A stretch of DNA of 64,000 nucleotides, taken from the NCBI GenBank assembly GCA_020638495.1, contig JACKIN010000013.1, positions 48,773-112,772 on the forward strand, in the 5' to 3' direction. Shown one piece after another: positions 7,610-17,437 of this stretch; position 1 is the stretch's first letter, and every line of letters begins with the position of its first letter. This DNA is from Geminicoccaceae bacterium. Its GTDB lineage: Bacteria > Pseudomonadota > Alphaproteobacteria > Geminicoccales > Geminicoccaceae. The notes under the pieces were generated by a model. It saw nothing but the letters and a program-made list of their open reading frames with translations. It was not told the DNA's origin and ran no database searches. The position numbers were made by a program, and so were the translations under genes.

Positions 7610-9355
7610 CTATTCCTGCGGCAGGCCCAGCTCGACCAGCCGTGCCGCGTGCGGGACCAGTGCCGGCAGGGTGAAGAGCCAGGGCTGGGCGCGCCGGACG
7701 ATGGCCAGGGTAAGGTCGGAACGCCGCCCCCGGGCTTCGGCCAGCATGTCTTCCGCAAGCGAGTTCCGGCCGGCTGCGAGGGCGGCCACCATTGCAACGA
7801 TGCAGGGCTTCCAGTCGGCATTGGGCGCCGTGCGCGCCGGCTCGAGCTCGGCCAGTGCCGCCTCGTATTCGCCGAGCTGGAGCAGGGCCTCGCCCGCGAG
7901 CGTGCGGCGCGCCCAGGCGAAGGGATCGGCCGGGCTCAGACGCAGGGCCAGGCGCGCGTCCTCGAGGGCCCTTCTTGGCTCGGCGATCGCCGGCTGCAGG
8001 CGGACATAGGCGCCCAATTGGATGACGTCGGCATTGTTCGGGTTCAGCGAGCGTGCCCGTTCCAGGGCCTCGAGCGCCTCGTGCATGCGGCCCTCGGCGG
8101 CCAGCACGAAACCCATGGCACCGAAGGCCGCCTCGCTCCGGCTGTCGAGATCGATGGCCCGACTGGCGGCATCGTGGGCGAGGCGCAGGCTGGCCGCGGC
8201 ATCCTGGGAACGGCCCGAGAAGGCGTCAGTTGCGTGCACCCGGGCGAGCAGGGTGTGGGCCGGCACGTTGCCCGGATCGGCCTCGATGGCGCGCCGGGCG
8301 AGCGCCTTGGCCGCTTCGATCGATGCCGGCGTGTAGCTGAGATATTCGGCATGCGCCCGTTGGGTCAGCTCCCAGGCGGTGAGGCTGTCCGTCGGCTTCT
8401 GCCGCGCCAGTGTCCGCTCATGTGCACTGATCTCCGGTGCCACGGCCGTCACGATCGCCCGGGTCAGCTCGTCCTGCAGGTCGAACAGGTCGGCCATCGT
8501 CCGGTCCCAGCGGTCGGCCCAGACATGGCCGCCGTCCGCGGCGTCGATGAGCTGGGCCGTCAGCCGCAGGCGGTCGCCGGCGCGGCGGACCGAGCCCTCG
8601 ACGACATAGCGCACGCCCAGCTCGCTCGCGATCTTCCGCACGTCAGTGGCCGTGCCACGAAAGCTGAAGCTGGAATTGCGCGCGATCACCGTGAGGTCGC
8701 GAAAGCGCGAGAGCTCGGTGATCACGTCCTCGACGATGCCGTCCGCCAGGAAGTCCTGGTCCGGGTCACGCGACATGTTGTCGAAGGGCAGCACGGCGAT
8801 CGAGGGGCGCATGCCGGCTGCCACTTTCCCGGTGACCGCGACGCCCTCCACCTCGACCCGCCAGACCTCGACCGGCTCCGGCAGGTTCTTCACCGCCTGC
8901 GGGCCGAGCGGTGTGAGCACCGCATCCAGCTTGCCGCGCACCTGGTCGTGGACGGCGCGCGAGATGCAGAGCCCGCCCGCGGGCGCGAGGCTTTCGAGCC
9001 TTGCCGCGACATTGACCCCATCTCCCAGGATGTCGTCGCCGTCGATGACGATGTCGCCGAGATTGACGCCGATGCGAAAGCGCAGCCGCTCGTCTTCCGG
9101 CCCCGTCTCGCGCACCGCCATCGCCCGCTGCACAAGCAGCGCCATCCGCACCGCCGCCACCGGCGAAGTGAATTCGATCAGCAGCCCGTCGCCCATCGTC
9201 TTGACGATCCGCCCCCCGGCCTCCGCCAGCGCCGGGTCGACCACCTCCGCCCGCGCCGCCCGCAGCCGCGCGATGACGCCCTCCTCGTCAGCCGCCATCA
9301 GCCGCGAGTAGCCGACCAGATCGGCGGCGAGGATGGTCGTCAGCCGGCGTTCCAC
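7610..9355 (-). CDS. Class III nucleotide cyclase with TolB-like and TPR domains
   Basis: The 581-residue protein has a class III adenylate/guanylate cyclase domain at about 1-175, with both metal-binding aspartates (D12 in LAADLVGYS, D56 in KTMGDGLL). A TolB-like region at about 185-320 (SIAVLPFDNMSRD) carries the FxG segment typical of alphaproteobacterial cyclases, and TPR-like helical repeats run to the end. It has no membrane segment. Proteins with this layout are numerous in alphaproteobacteria and are thought to make cAMP in response to unknown signals. It is convergent with the DsbA-like gene (8-base gap) and divergent from gdhA. Confidence 0.9.
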   Translation of the reverse strand: MERRLTTILAADLVGYSRLMAADEEGVIARLRAARAEVVDPALAEAGGRIVKTMGDGLLIEFTSPVAAVRMALLVQRAMAVRETGPEDERLRFRIGVNLGDIVIDGDDILGDGVNVAARLESLAPAGGLCISRAVHDQVRGKLDAVLTPLGPQAVKNLPEPVEVWRVEVEGVAVTGKVAAGMRPSIAVLPFDNMSRDPDQDFLADGIVEDVITELSRFRDLTVIARNSSFSFRGTATDVRKIASELGVRYVVEGSVRRAGDRLRLTAQLIDAADGGHVWADRWDRTMADLFDLQDELTRAIVTAVAPEISAHERTLARQKPTDSLTAWELTQRAHAEYLSYTPASIEAAKALARRAIEADPGNVPAHTLLARVHATDAFSGRSQDAAASLRLAHDAASRAIDLDSRSEAAFGAMGFVLAAEGRMHEALEALERARSLNPNNADVIQLGAYVRLQPAIAEPRRALEDARLALRLSPADPFAWARRTLAGEALLQLGEYEAALAELEPARTAPNADWKPCIVAMVAALAAGRNSLAEDMLAEARGRRSDLTLAIVRRAQPWLFTLPALVPHAARLVELGLPQE

Positions 9356-9529
9356 GCGGCGGTCCCTTCATGAAGGTCGAGGCCGACGGAAACTAGCCGG
9401 CGAGCGCGCGCCGTCAAATCCCGCCCGCGAAAGCGCTCGTCGCAGCCTTCATTCCCGCCGGGTTTCGGTCTATTCGGGTGCCGTTCGCCTGCGGCGCGGG
9501 CGATCGCTTGATTCGATCGGAGAGACCCC

Positions 9530-10879
9530 TTGACGAAAATGGACGAGAAGCTCGAGGCGATCATGGCCGAGGTCATGCGCCGCAATACGGGCGAGGAGGA
9601 ATTCATCCAGGCCGTCCGCGAGGTGCTGGAAAGCCTCGGGCGGGTGGTGGCCAAGCGGCCGGACTATACCGACGACGCGCTGATCGAGCGGATCTGCGAG
9701 CCCGAGCGGCAGATCATCTTCCGCGTGCCCTGGGTCGACGACCGGGGCCATGTCTGTATCAACCGCGGCTTTCGCGTGCAGTTCAACTCCGCCCTCGGCC
9801 CCTACAAGGGCGGCCTGCGCTTCCACCCGTCGGTCAATCTCGGCATCGTCAAGTTCCTGGGCTTCGAGCAGACCTTCAAGAATGCCCTGACCGGCCTGCC
9901 CATCGGCGGCGGCAAGGGCGGGTCGGACTTCAACCCGCGCGGCCGGTCGGATGGCGAGATCATGCGCTTCTGCCAGTCCTTCATGACCGAGCTGTCGCGC
10001 CATCTCGGCGAGTACACCGACGTCCCGGCCGGCGATATCGGCGTGGGCGGCCGCGAGATCGGCTACATGTTCGGCCAGTACAAGCGGCTCATGAATCGCT
10101 ACGAGGCGGCCGTGCTCACCGGCAAGGGCCTCGTCTATGGCGGCTCGCGGGCCCGCAAGGAGGCGACCGGCTACGGTGCCGCCTACTTCGTCGAGGCCAT
10201 GCTGGCCACCAGAGGCACCTCCTTCGACGGCAAGAGCTGCGTTGTCTCGGGCTCGGGCAACGTCGCCATCTACACCATGGAGAAGATCCGCGCGAACGGC
10301 GGCCGGACCATCGCCTGCTCCGACAGCAACGGCTACGTCGTCGACGAGCGCGGCATCGACCTCGACCTGGTCAAGGAGCTCAAGGAGGTCCGCCGCGAGC
10401 GCATCAGCGTATACGCCGAGGAGAAGGGCGCAGGCGTCCGCTACATCAGCGGCGGCTCGATCTGGGACGTGCCCTGCGACGTCGCCATGCCATCGGCCAC
10501 CCAGAACGAGCTGACCGGCAAGGACGCCCGGCGGCTGGTCGAGAACGGCGTGCTGGCGGTCGGCGAGGGCGCCAACATGCCCTCCACCCCCGAGGCCGTC
10601 CGGGTCTTTCAGGAGGCGGGCGTGCTGTTCGCCCCCGGCAAGGCCGCCAATGCCGGCGGCGTCGCCACCTCGGCGCTCGAGATGCAGCAGAACGCGTCCC
10701 GCGACAGCTGGACCTTCGAGCAGACCGAGCAGCGCCTCGCCAGCATCATGCGCCACATCCACGACACCTGCGCCGCGACCGCCGAGGAGTTCGGCGCGCC
10801 GGGCAACTACGTCCTCGGCGCCAACATCGCGGGCTTCGTGCGGGTGGCCGAGGCGATGCGGGCGCTCGGCGTGATCTGA
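9530..10879 (+). CDS. gdhA: NADP-specific glutamate dehydrogenase
   Basis: The 449-residue protein matches hexameric NADP-dependent GDHs in length and motifs: GPYKGGLRFHPSVN (substrate lysines near residue 93), KNALTGLPIGGGKGG (catalytic Lys near 129), ATGYG, and the Rossmann VSGSGNVA near 240. It makes glutamate from 2-oxoglutarate and ammonia. The start is a TTG at 9530 with GGAGAG five bases upstream; an ATG at 9539 is possible but too far from the site. Next to it, on the other strand, is a polar amino-acid ABC importer, so the region may serve glutamate/nitrogen metabolism. Confidence 0.95.
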   Translation: MTKMDEKLEAIMAEVMRRNTGEEEFIQAVREVLESLGRVVAKRPDYTDDALIERICEPERQIIFRVPWVDDRGHVCINRGFRVQFNSALGPYKGGLRFHPSVNLGIVKFLGFEQTFKNALTGLPIGGGKGGSDFNPRGRSDGEIMRFCQSFMTELSRHLGEYTDVPAGDIGVGGREIGYMFGQYKRLMNRYEAAVLTGKGLVYGGSRARKEATGYGAAYFVEAMLATRGTSFDGKSCVVSGSGNVAIYTMEKIRANGGRTIACSDSNGYVVDERGIDLDLVKELKEVRRERISVYAEEKGAGVRYISGGSIWDVPCDVAMPSATQNELTGKDARRLVENGVLAVGEGANMPSTPEAVRVFQEAGVLFAPGKAANAGGVATSALEMQQNASRDSWTFEQTEQRLASIMRHIHDTCAATAEEFGAPGNYVLGANIAGFVRVAEAMRALGVI

Positions 10880-10914
10880 GCGGGTCCCGGGCCGGCCGCC
10901 GCCCGCCATGCTCC

Positions 10915-11688
10915 TCAGACCGGGCCGAAGATCCCGTGGAACCGCCCGAGGAAGCTGCGCAGGCGCTCGGTCTGGGGGTTGTGCAGGACCTCGTCGGGCG
11001 TGCCGGACTGGGCGACGAGTCCGCCATCCATGAAGACCACGCGGGTCGCCACGTCGCGCACGAAGAGCATCTCGTGGCTGACCACCACCATGGTCATGCC
11101 GCTCCTCGCCAGGTCCTGCATCACCGCCAGCACCTCGGCGACCAGCTCGGGGTCGAGCGCCGAGGTGACCTCGTCGAAGAGCATAAGCCGCGGCTCCATC
11201 GCCACCGCCCGGGCGATCGCGACGCGCTGCTGCTGGCCGCCGGAGAGCTGGTAGGGATAGTGCCGGCGACGGTCGGCGAGGCCGACCCGGTCGAGCCAGT
11301 GCCGGGCGCGGTCCGCTGCCTCGGCGTTCGACATGCCGCGCACCTTGGTCAGGCCGAGCATGACATTGGCCTCGGCCGTCATGTGCGGAAAGAGGTTGAA
11401 GCTCTGGAAGACCATGCCGATCTTCGCCCGCTGCGCCGAGATCTGCCGCTCGCCGAGCTTGCGCCGCCGGCCGCTGGCCGTGTAGCCGATCGATTCGCCC
11501 TCGAGCTCGATCCGCCCCTGGTGATACTCCTCGAGCAGGTTGATGCAGCGCAGGAAGGTGGTCTTGCCCGAGCCCGAAGCGCCGATCAGCGCCACCACCT
11601 CGCTCTGCTCGATGTCGAGGTCGATGCCCTTGAGCACCTCGGTGTCGTCGTATTTCTTGTGGATGTCGCGGGCGCTCAAGAGGGCCAT
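10915..11688 (-). CDS. Amino acid ABC transporter ATP-binding protein
   Basis: The 257-residue ATPase has Walker A (GASGSGKTT), the signature LSGGQQQR, Walker B LMLFDEVTSALDPE, and the switch His in VVVSHEM. It resembles the polar amino-acid importers (GlnQ/HisP/AapP). It is the last gene of a four-gene set transcribed leftward in the order binding protein, permease, permease, ATPase, with gaps of about 20-40 bases. Confidence 0.93.
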   Translation of the reverse strand: MALLSARDIHKKYDDTEVLKGIDLDIEQSEVVALIGASGSGKTTFLRCINLLEEYHQGRIELEGESIGYTASGRRRKLGERQISAQRAKIGMVFQSFNLFPHMTAEANVMLGLTKVRGMSNAEAADRARHWLDRVGLADRRRHYPYQLSGGQQQRVAIARAVAMEPRLMLFDEVTSALDPELVAEVLAVMQDLARSGMTMVVVSHEMLFVRDVATRVVFMDGGLVAQSGTPDEVLHNPQTERLRSFLGRFHGIFGPV

Positions 11689-11709
11689 CGGTCGCTCCGT
11701 CGCCTGGAC

Positions 11710-12381
11710 TCAATAGCGCAGATAGGCATAGCGCCGCTCCAGCGCCGCCGCGGCCTGGGCGATCGAGAAATTGATGATGATGTAGACGATGGTCGCCGCC
11801 ATGTAGAACTGCAGGATCATGTAGTTGCGGGCGATCGCCTGCTGGCTGGCGAGCAGGAGCTCGACCACGCCGATCACCGAGAGCAAGGTCGTGCCCTTGA
11901 CGATCTCGAGGGCGGTGTTGACCCAGGGCGGCAAGGCCCGGCGCACCGCCTGCGGCAGGATGATCCAGCGCAGCCGCTGGAAGAAGCGCATGCCGATCGC
12001 CATGCCGGCCTCGTGCTGGCCCTGCGGGATCGACTGCACCGCCCCCCGCACGTTCTCCGCCACGTGCGAGACGCAGAAGAGCGAGAGGGCGATGACCCCG
12101 GCCCAGTAGGGCTTCACCCCGATCTTGAGGATGGCGAGCCCGTAATAGGTGAAGAGGATCAGCACCAGGACCGGGATGCCGCGCATCACGTCGACATAGA
12201 GCCGGGCGAGGAGCCGCAACGGCAGCATGCCGTAGGTCAGGATCAGGCCGACGACGAAGCCCAGGACCGTGCCGATGACGATGGTCATGATCGAGCTCGA
12301 GATCGTCACCATGAGCCCCTCGAGCAGCGACCAGCGCGCCGTCCAGGCTTGGCAGAAGAAGGTGCTGCAGTCCGGGTCCAT
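11710..12381 (-). CDS. Amino acid ABC transporter permease
   Basis: The 223-residue membrane protein is of the HisM/GlnP size class, with about five membrane segments and the EAA loop (AGMAIGMRFFQRLRWIILPQ) that contacts the ATPase. With the neighbouring permease it should form a heterodimeric channel for a polar amino acid. The specificity is not readable from the permease. Confidence 0.9.
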   Translation of the reverse strand: MDPDCSTFFCQAWTARWSLLEGLMVTISSSIMTIVIGTVLGFVVGLILTYGMLPLRLLARLYVDVMRGIPVLVLILFTYYGLAILKIGVKPYWAGVIALSLFCVSHVAENVRGAVQSIPQGQHEAGMAIGMRFFQRLRWIILPQAVRRALPPWVNTALEIVKGTTLLSVIGVVELLLASQQAIARNYMILQFYMAATIVYIIINFSIAQAAAALERRYAYLRY

Positions 12382-12399
12382 GTCAGCGCCCGTCCATGA

Positions 12400-13068
12400 T
12401 CAGCGCACCACCGCGTAGCGCTTCTCGACCTGCCGGAGCGCGATCGCGATCGCATAGGCCGTCACCAGATAGAGAGCACTGGCGGTGAGCCAGCATTCGA
12501 TCACCCGGTAGGTGTTGGCGTTGATCTGCCGGGCCGTGAAGGTCAGCTCCGGCACGGCGATGGCCGCCGCCAGCGAGGTGTCCTTGAAGAGCGAGATCAG
12601 GTTGTTGGAGACCGCCGGCAGGGTGATGCGGAACATCACCGGCAGCACGACATGGCGCTGCCGCTGCCAGGGCCGAAGGCCGATCGCCTTCGCCGCCTCG
12701 CCATAGGCGCGCGGCATGGAGGCGAGGCCGGCGCGGAAGACCTCGCACATGTAGGCCGCGGCATAGCCCGAGAGTGTCAGGATGAAGGACTGGATCTTGT
12801 CCAGGTTGTAGATGCCGATCTCCGGCAGGCCGAAATAGACGAAGAAGATCAGGAGCAGGAGCGGCGTGTTGCGGATGAACTCGACATACGCCCAGGCCGG
12901 CCTGGAGATCCAGGGGCTCGGCGACAACCGCGCATAGGCGAGGAACAGGCCGATGATCGTGCCGATCACGAGCGACACGACGGCCAGGCCCAGCCCGAGC
13001 GCGAGGGCGCCGAGGAACGCATCCCAATTGCGCCAGATCACGGCCCAATTGAAGTTGTAGGCGATCAT
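12400..13068 (-). CDS. Amino acid ABC transporter permease
   Basis: The 222-residue protein is the partner of the permease at 11710-12381. It has the same size, a similar FIRNTPLLLLIFF segment diagnostic of polar amino-acid permeases, and an EAA loop (GEAAKAIGLRPWQRQRHVVLP). It lies between the binding-protein and second permease genes with 40- and 18-base gaps, so the four genes are likely one operon. Confidence 0.92.
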   Translation of the reverse strand: MIAYNFNWAVIWRNWDAFLGALALGLGLAVVSLVIGTIIGLFLAYARLSPSPWISRPAWAYVEFIRNTPLLLLIFFVYFGLPEIGIYNLDKIQSFILTLSGYAAAYMCEVFRAGLASMPRAYGEAAKAIGLRPWQRQRHVVLPVMFRITLPAVSNNLISLFKDTSLAAAIAVPELTFTARQINANTYRVIECWLTASALYLVTAYAIAIALRQVEKRYAVVR

Positions 13069-13108
13069 CGGCGCAGCCTGCGCTCGGGTCCGGGCACTGC
13101 CAGGAGGA

Positions 13109-14029
13109 TCAGGAGAATTCCTGCGGGAAGCCGACCCGCGGTGTCTCGAGATCGATGCCGAACCACTTCTTGTAGGACGCCTTCATGATGTCGAAGTCGA
13201 CGCCCAGCATGGCCTCGCGATAGACCGTGTTCACCCAGTTCAGCCAGATCGTGTCGCCCTGGCGGACCGCCGAGGCGTAGGAGTTGGGCATCCAGCCCCG
13301 GCCGAGGTCGAGATAGCGGCCGGGCGTCGTCTGCATCAGCCAGCGGATCGCCGACTGGTCGGCCTGGTAGGCGTCCACCCGCCGTGCGTTCAGGGCCTGC
13401 AGCGTCGAGTCCGGGCTGTCGAACTGGTCGACCGTCGCCTCGGGCAGGCCGGCATGGATCCAGTCCTCGATGAAGACATTCTGCATCGCCCCGACGCGCG
13501 CATCCGCGCCGGCGGCGAGCATGTCCTCGAAGGTCGTGAACCGGGCGCCTTCGGCCATCACCAGAAGGCCGATGCCCTCGCGGTAGTAGGGCACGGTGAA
13601 GGCGCACTGCTGCGCCCGTCCCGGGGTGATCGTCATCCACTGGCAGATCACGTCGACCTGGTCGGTGATCAGGCTCGGGATGCGCGCGTCCGAGCCCTGC
13701 AGGACGAACTCGACCTTGGTCGGGTCGTCGAACAGGTTCTTGGCGATCAGATGCGCCATGTCGATGTCCATGCCGACCAGCGTGCCGGTCTCGTCCTCGA
13801 AATGCCAGGGCGGGTTGGTGCTGCCGGTGCCGACGATCAGATGCCCGCGGTCCAGGACCTGCTGCAGCTTGGAGGCGGATGGATCGACGGGCTGGGCCTG
13901 CGCCGCCCGGGGCGCCACGAGGCCGGCGACCCCGCCGGCCAGCCCGGCGGCACCACCAGCCACCGCGCCCATCCCGAGCAGCCCGCGCCGCTTCAGCATC
14001 GAGAACGCCAGATCCCGCAACTCACCCAT
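13109..14029 (-). CDS. Amino acid ABC transporter substrate-binding protein
   Basis: The 306-residue protein belongs to the extracellular solute-binding family 3 (SBP_bac_3). The N-terminus has a twin-arginine-like start (KRRGLLGMG) and a hydrophobic, Ala/Gly-rich stretch ending in AAQAQP, so export through Tat or Sec is expected. The mature part starts with the typical LDRGHLIVGTGSTNPPWHF, and GTLVGMDIDMAHLIAK is the characteristic ligand-proximal segment. Ligand unknown; the nearby glutamate dehydrogenase makes an acidic amino acid a fair guess. Confidence 0.92.
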   Translation of the reverse strand: MGELRDLAFSMLKRRGLLGMGAVAGGAAGLAGGVAGLVAPRAAQAQPVDPSASKLQQVLDRGHLIVGTGSTNPPWHFEDETGTLVGMDIDMAHLIAKNLFDDPTKVEFVLQGSDARIPSLITDQVDVICQWMTITPGRAQQCAFTVPYYREGIGLLVMAEGARFTTFEDMLAAGADARVGAMQNVFIEDWIHAGLPEATVDQFDSPDSTLQALNARRVDAYQADQSAIRWLMQTTPGRYLDLGRGWMPNSYASAVRQGDTIWLNWVNTVYREAMLGVDFDIMKASYKKWFGIDLETPRVGFPQEFS

Positions 14030-14260
14030 GCCTAACCCCTTTCATTGCTCGACCGGCGCTCGCCGCCGGCCCGCTCGCTAGCTTCGAGCTTGCAACTATC
14101 GTGCTAGGCTTTCCACGCGCTGTCCAGCCTGTCGGCCCGCCGCAACCGGATCGTGGCGATGCCGGCGCCCGGGGGACGCCGATCGAGCGGGCCGCCGTCA
14201 CGGTGACCCGTCGCTCGGTCCGGCCCGTCCACCGGCACCGTGTCGGCCATCCCGGCCGCC

Positions 14261-14406
14261 TGTTGCAGGCGATGCGCCAATATCCCCGGGTTGTCGCGGT
14301 ATACGCGACATTTCTCCTTGGGTTGTCGCGTATACCGCGACATGCGGTGACGAATTGTTGCATCTATCGCGACATCCGGCCCGGGGATGTCGCGGAAAAT
14401 GCAACA
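14261..14406. repeat. Array of 19-bp interrupted palindromes at 32-bp spacing
   Basis: Four sites start at 14292, 14324, 14356 and 14388, exactly 32 bp apart. Each has two 7-bp arms around a 5-bp centre: TGTCGCG-GTATA-CGCGACA, TGTCGCG-TATAC-CGCGACA, TGTTGCA-TCTAT-CGCGACA and TGTCGCG-GAAAA-TGCAACA. The second is the exact reverse complement of the first over all 19 bp; the fourth has the same two arms as the third in inverted order. A fifth, one-mismatch copy (TGTTGCA-GGCGA-TGCGCCA) lies at 14261, 31 bp upstream. The 13-base spacers share nothing. Thirty-two bp is three helical turns, so all sites face one side of the DNA. Confidence 0.85.
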
Positions 14407-14411
14407 TCGGC

Positions 14412-14495
14412 CGACGAACGAACCCGCGGAATCGACGATCGAACCCAGCGAATCGACGAAGGAACCCAACGAATCGACGAACGAACCCGGCCGGG
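14412..14495. repeat. Four 21-bp tandem repeats
   Basis: Units start at 14412, 14433, 14454 and 14475. The unit reads roughly CGACGAACGAACCCAGCGAAT, with one to three changes per copy apart from a diverged tail in the last. The core ACGAACCCG recurs at about 14502 and 14601. Because 21 is a multiple of three, all frames show a heptad (for example TNEPAES on the + strand), but no frame resembles a known protein. Confidence 0.85.
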
Positions 14496-14524
14496 CGCCA
14501 ACGAACCCGGGAGCGCGCAAGATC

Positions 14525-14553
14525 TTGAAAAAGAATATGTTTTTGTCTATTTT
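14525..14553 (+). promoter_or_regulatory. Candidate sigma-70 promoter
   Basis: TTGAAA (14525-14530) and TATTTT (14548-14553) are 17 bases apart in a short A/T-rich island within very GC-rich DNA. They would give a leader of about 100 bases before the gene at 14661. Confidence 0.4.
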
Positions 14554-14660
14554 CCGGAACTTTCCGGGGGCGGGCGCCGACCAGAAGGCAAAATTGCCCA
14601 ACGAACCCGCAGCGGGCTTGCGCCCCGGCACGAAATAGGCTATAAATCCTAGAAAGGCGC

Positions 14661-15341
14661 ATGATGATCGAAACGACGCCGACCCTCGGAAAGCTGCTCG
14701 CCGCCCGGCTCGAGGCCGAGCTCGGCGACCCGGAAGTGGCCGGCGCCCTGGCGGCGATCCTGGCGGAGGATGCCCTGGCCTGGCGGGCGAGTGTGATCGG
14801 GCTGGCGTCGGTGAAGACGATCATCGGCTTCACCTTCGGCAACCGGATGCTGGCCAACGGCAACCGCGAGCCGGGGCCGGTCAACGAGGCGCTGGCCGAC
14901 CTGGCGCTGCGCCTGCACGAGGCGACGGGGGCACCGATCCGGGCGCAGTGGGAGGTGGCCGAGCCGCTCGCCGGGCGGCTGCCGGCCGGCATGGTCACCC
15001 CGATCCACCCCACCCGCGATGCCCGGGCGGAGCCGCTCTACCTGAGCACCGGCGGGGTGATCGAGGCGATCATCGCCCGGGCCGGCGGGGTCGAGGCGGT
15101 TGGGCCTGTGGCGGTCGTCGCCCAGCGCGATCACGCCTGGCGCTGCGTCGCCCTCTGCCGGCGGCACGGCCTCAGGGCCGGTGTGGTCGAGGGCTGGGAG
15201 CTGCCGGCCGGGTACGATGCCGCCTCCGGCCAGCCCTGGACCCGCAGCCGGCTCGCCTATCTGCTGCACGACCTGCACTGTCGCGCACTCGATCGCCGCG
15301 ACGCCCTCCTCGCCGGGAACGGCCCCGCAAGGCTGGCCTGA
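14661..15341 (+). CDS. Uncharacterised 226-residue protein
   Basis: I do not recognise a family with confidence. The protein is soluble with no signal peptide. The C-terminal half contains VAVVAQRDHAWRCVALCRRHG followed by LRAGVVEGWELPAGYD, faintly like the end of the YdcF/SanA (DUF218) fold, where a conserved His precedes a helix and then a strand. The normal N-terminal DUF218 motif is not obvious. The start could be either ATG of ATGATG (14661 or 14664) after AGAAAGG. It lies downstream of the palindrome array and 56 bases ahead of the formaldehyde dehydrogenase gene, possibly in the same transcript. Confidence 0.75.
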   Translation: MMIETTPTLGKLLAARLEAELGDPEVAGALAAILAEDALAWRASVIGLASVKTIIGFTFGNRMLANGNREPGPVNEALADLALRLHEATGAPIRAQWEVAEPLAGRLPAGMVTPIHPTRDARAEPLYLSTGGVIEAIIARAGGVEAVGPVAVVAQRDHAWRCVALCRRHGLRAGVVEGWELPAGYDAASGQPWTRSRLAYLLHDLHCRALDRRDALLAGNGPARLA

Positions 15342-15397
15342 AAGGCCATCCGGCGCTAACAAGAGCAGGTCCGAGGAGCGAGAGGGAAGGCAGTTCG

Positions 15398-16509
<1,112 letters not shown>

Positions 16510-16510
<1 letters not shown>

Positions 16511-17355
16511 TGGCGCTCCGCCCCACCGCCGCGCACCGCTGCCATGGCGGCGTCCAGGCGGTCTATCGCCATGCCTCCACCACCACCGGCACGGACATGG
16601 AGTTCTCCGTCTACCTGCCGCCAGCGGCCGAGGAGGGGCGGCGCTGCCCCGTCCTCTGGTGGCTCTCGGGCCTCACCTGCACCTGGGAGAACGCCACCAC
16701 CAAGGCCGGCTTCCAGGGCCCTGCCGCCGCCGCCGGGCTGATCGTCGTCTGCCCCGACACCAGCCCCCGCGGCCTCGACCTGCCGGGCGAGCACGACACG
16801 TATGACTTCGGCTCGGGCGCCGGCTTCTACCTCGATGCGACGGTCGAGCCCTGGGCCCGGAACTACCGCATGGAGAGCTACCTCACCCGGGAGCTGCAGG
16901 ATCTCGTCGCCGCCGAGCTGCCGATCGACCCGGCCCGGCAGGGCATCTTTGGCCACTCGATGGGCGGTCATGGTGCCCTCACCCTGGCCCTGAAGAACCC
17001 GGCGCTCTATCGCTCGGTCTCCGCCTTCGCCCCCATCGCCTCGCCCATGCGCTGCCCCTGGGGCGAGAAGGCGCTCGCCGGCTATCTCGGCCTGGATCGC
17101 ACCAAGTGGCGCGCCTACGATGCCACCGCGCTGATCGAGGACGGTGCGAAGGCAGCCGGGATCCTGGTCGACCAGGGGCTCGGTGACAACTTCCTCGAGA
17201 GCCAGCTCAAGCCCGAGCTCTTGGAAGCCGCCTGCGCCACGGCCGGCATCCCGCTCGAGCTGCGCCGGCACGCCGAGTACGACCATTCCTACTACTTCAT
17301 GGCGAGCTTCATGGCCGACCACATCGCCTGGCACGGCCGGCGCCTCGGCAATTGA
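16510..17355 (+). CDS. fghA: S-formylglutathione hydrolase
   Basis: The 281-residue alpha/beta hydrolase of the esterase D family splits S-formylglutathione into formate and glutathione. The nucleophile is the Ser in GHSMGGHGAL (near residue 150), the likely acid is Asp in LGDNFL, and the base is His in EYDHSYYF. Length and the LTCTWENATTKAGFQ segment are typical. It follows the dehydrogenase with overlapping stop/start codons, completing the glutathione-dependent formaldehyde route to formate. Confidence 0.96.
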
Positions 17356-17437
17356 AGCTTGCACCAGCCGTCTCGTCCGGCACATTGGGGACGAACGGAA
17401 AGGCGCCATCGGCGCCCAGTCGATCAGGGAGCAGAGC

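Larger units (their letters stand above)
14030..14660. other. 631-base non-coding stretch with an ordered palindrome array and tandem repeats
   Basis: No protein family is visible in any frame. From left to right it holds about 230 bases without clear features, five palindromes of the form TGTYGCR-N5-YGCRACA at 31-32-bp steps (14261-14406), four 21-bp tandem repeats (14412-14495) with two further isolated copies of their ACGAACCCG core (about 14502 and 14601), an A/T-rich island carrying a promoter-like pair (14525-14553), then the start of the uncharacterised gene at 14661. A second weak promoter-like pair, TTGCGC at 14618 and TATAAA at 14641, would leave almost no leader. Confidence 0.8.

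Noticed and set aside
9478..12399. Open frame of 973 codons crossing gdhA and the ABC genes
   Set aside because: It crosses from one real gene to others in a wrong frame and resembles nothing.
14261..14406. Short CRISPR array
   Set aside because: The repeated unit is a perfect inverted repeat, copies alternate in orientation, spacers are only 13 bases, and no cas gene is near.
14387..14638. 83-residue protein with TNEP/heptad repeats
   Set aside because: The heptads follow simply from the 21-bp repeat; the opposite frame shows equally good heptads, no ribosome site is seen, and the frame overlaps the promoter-like island.
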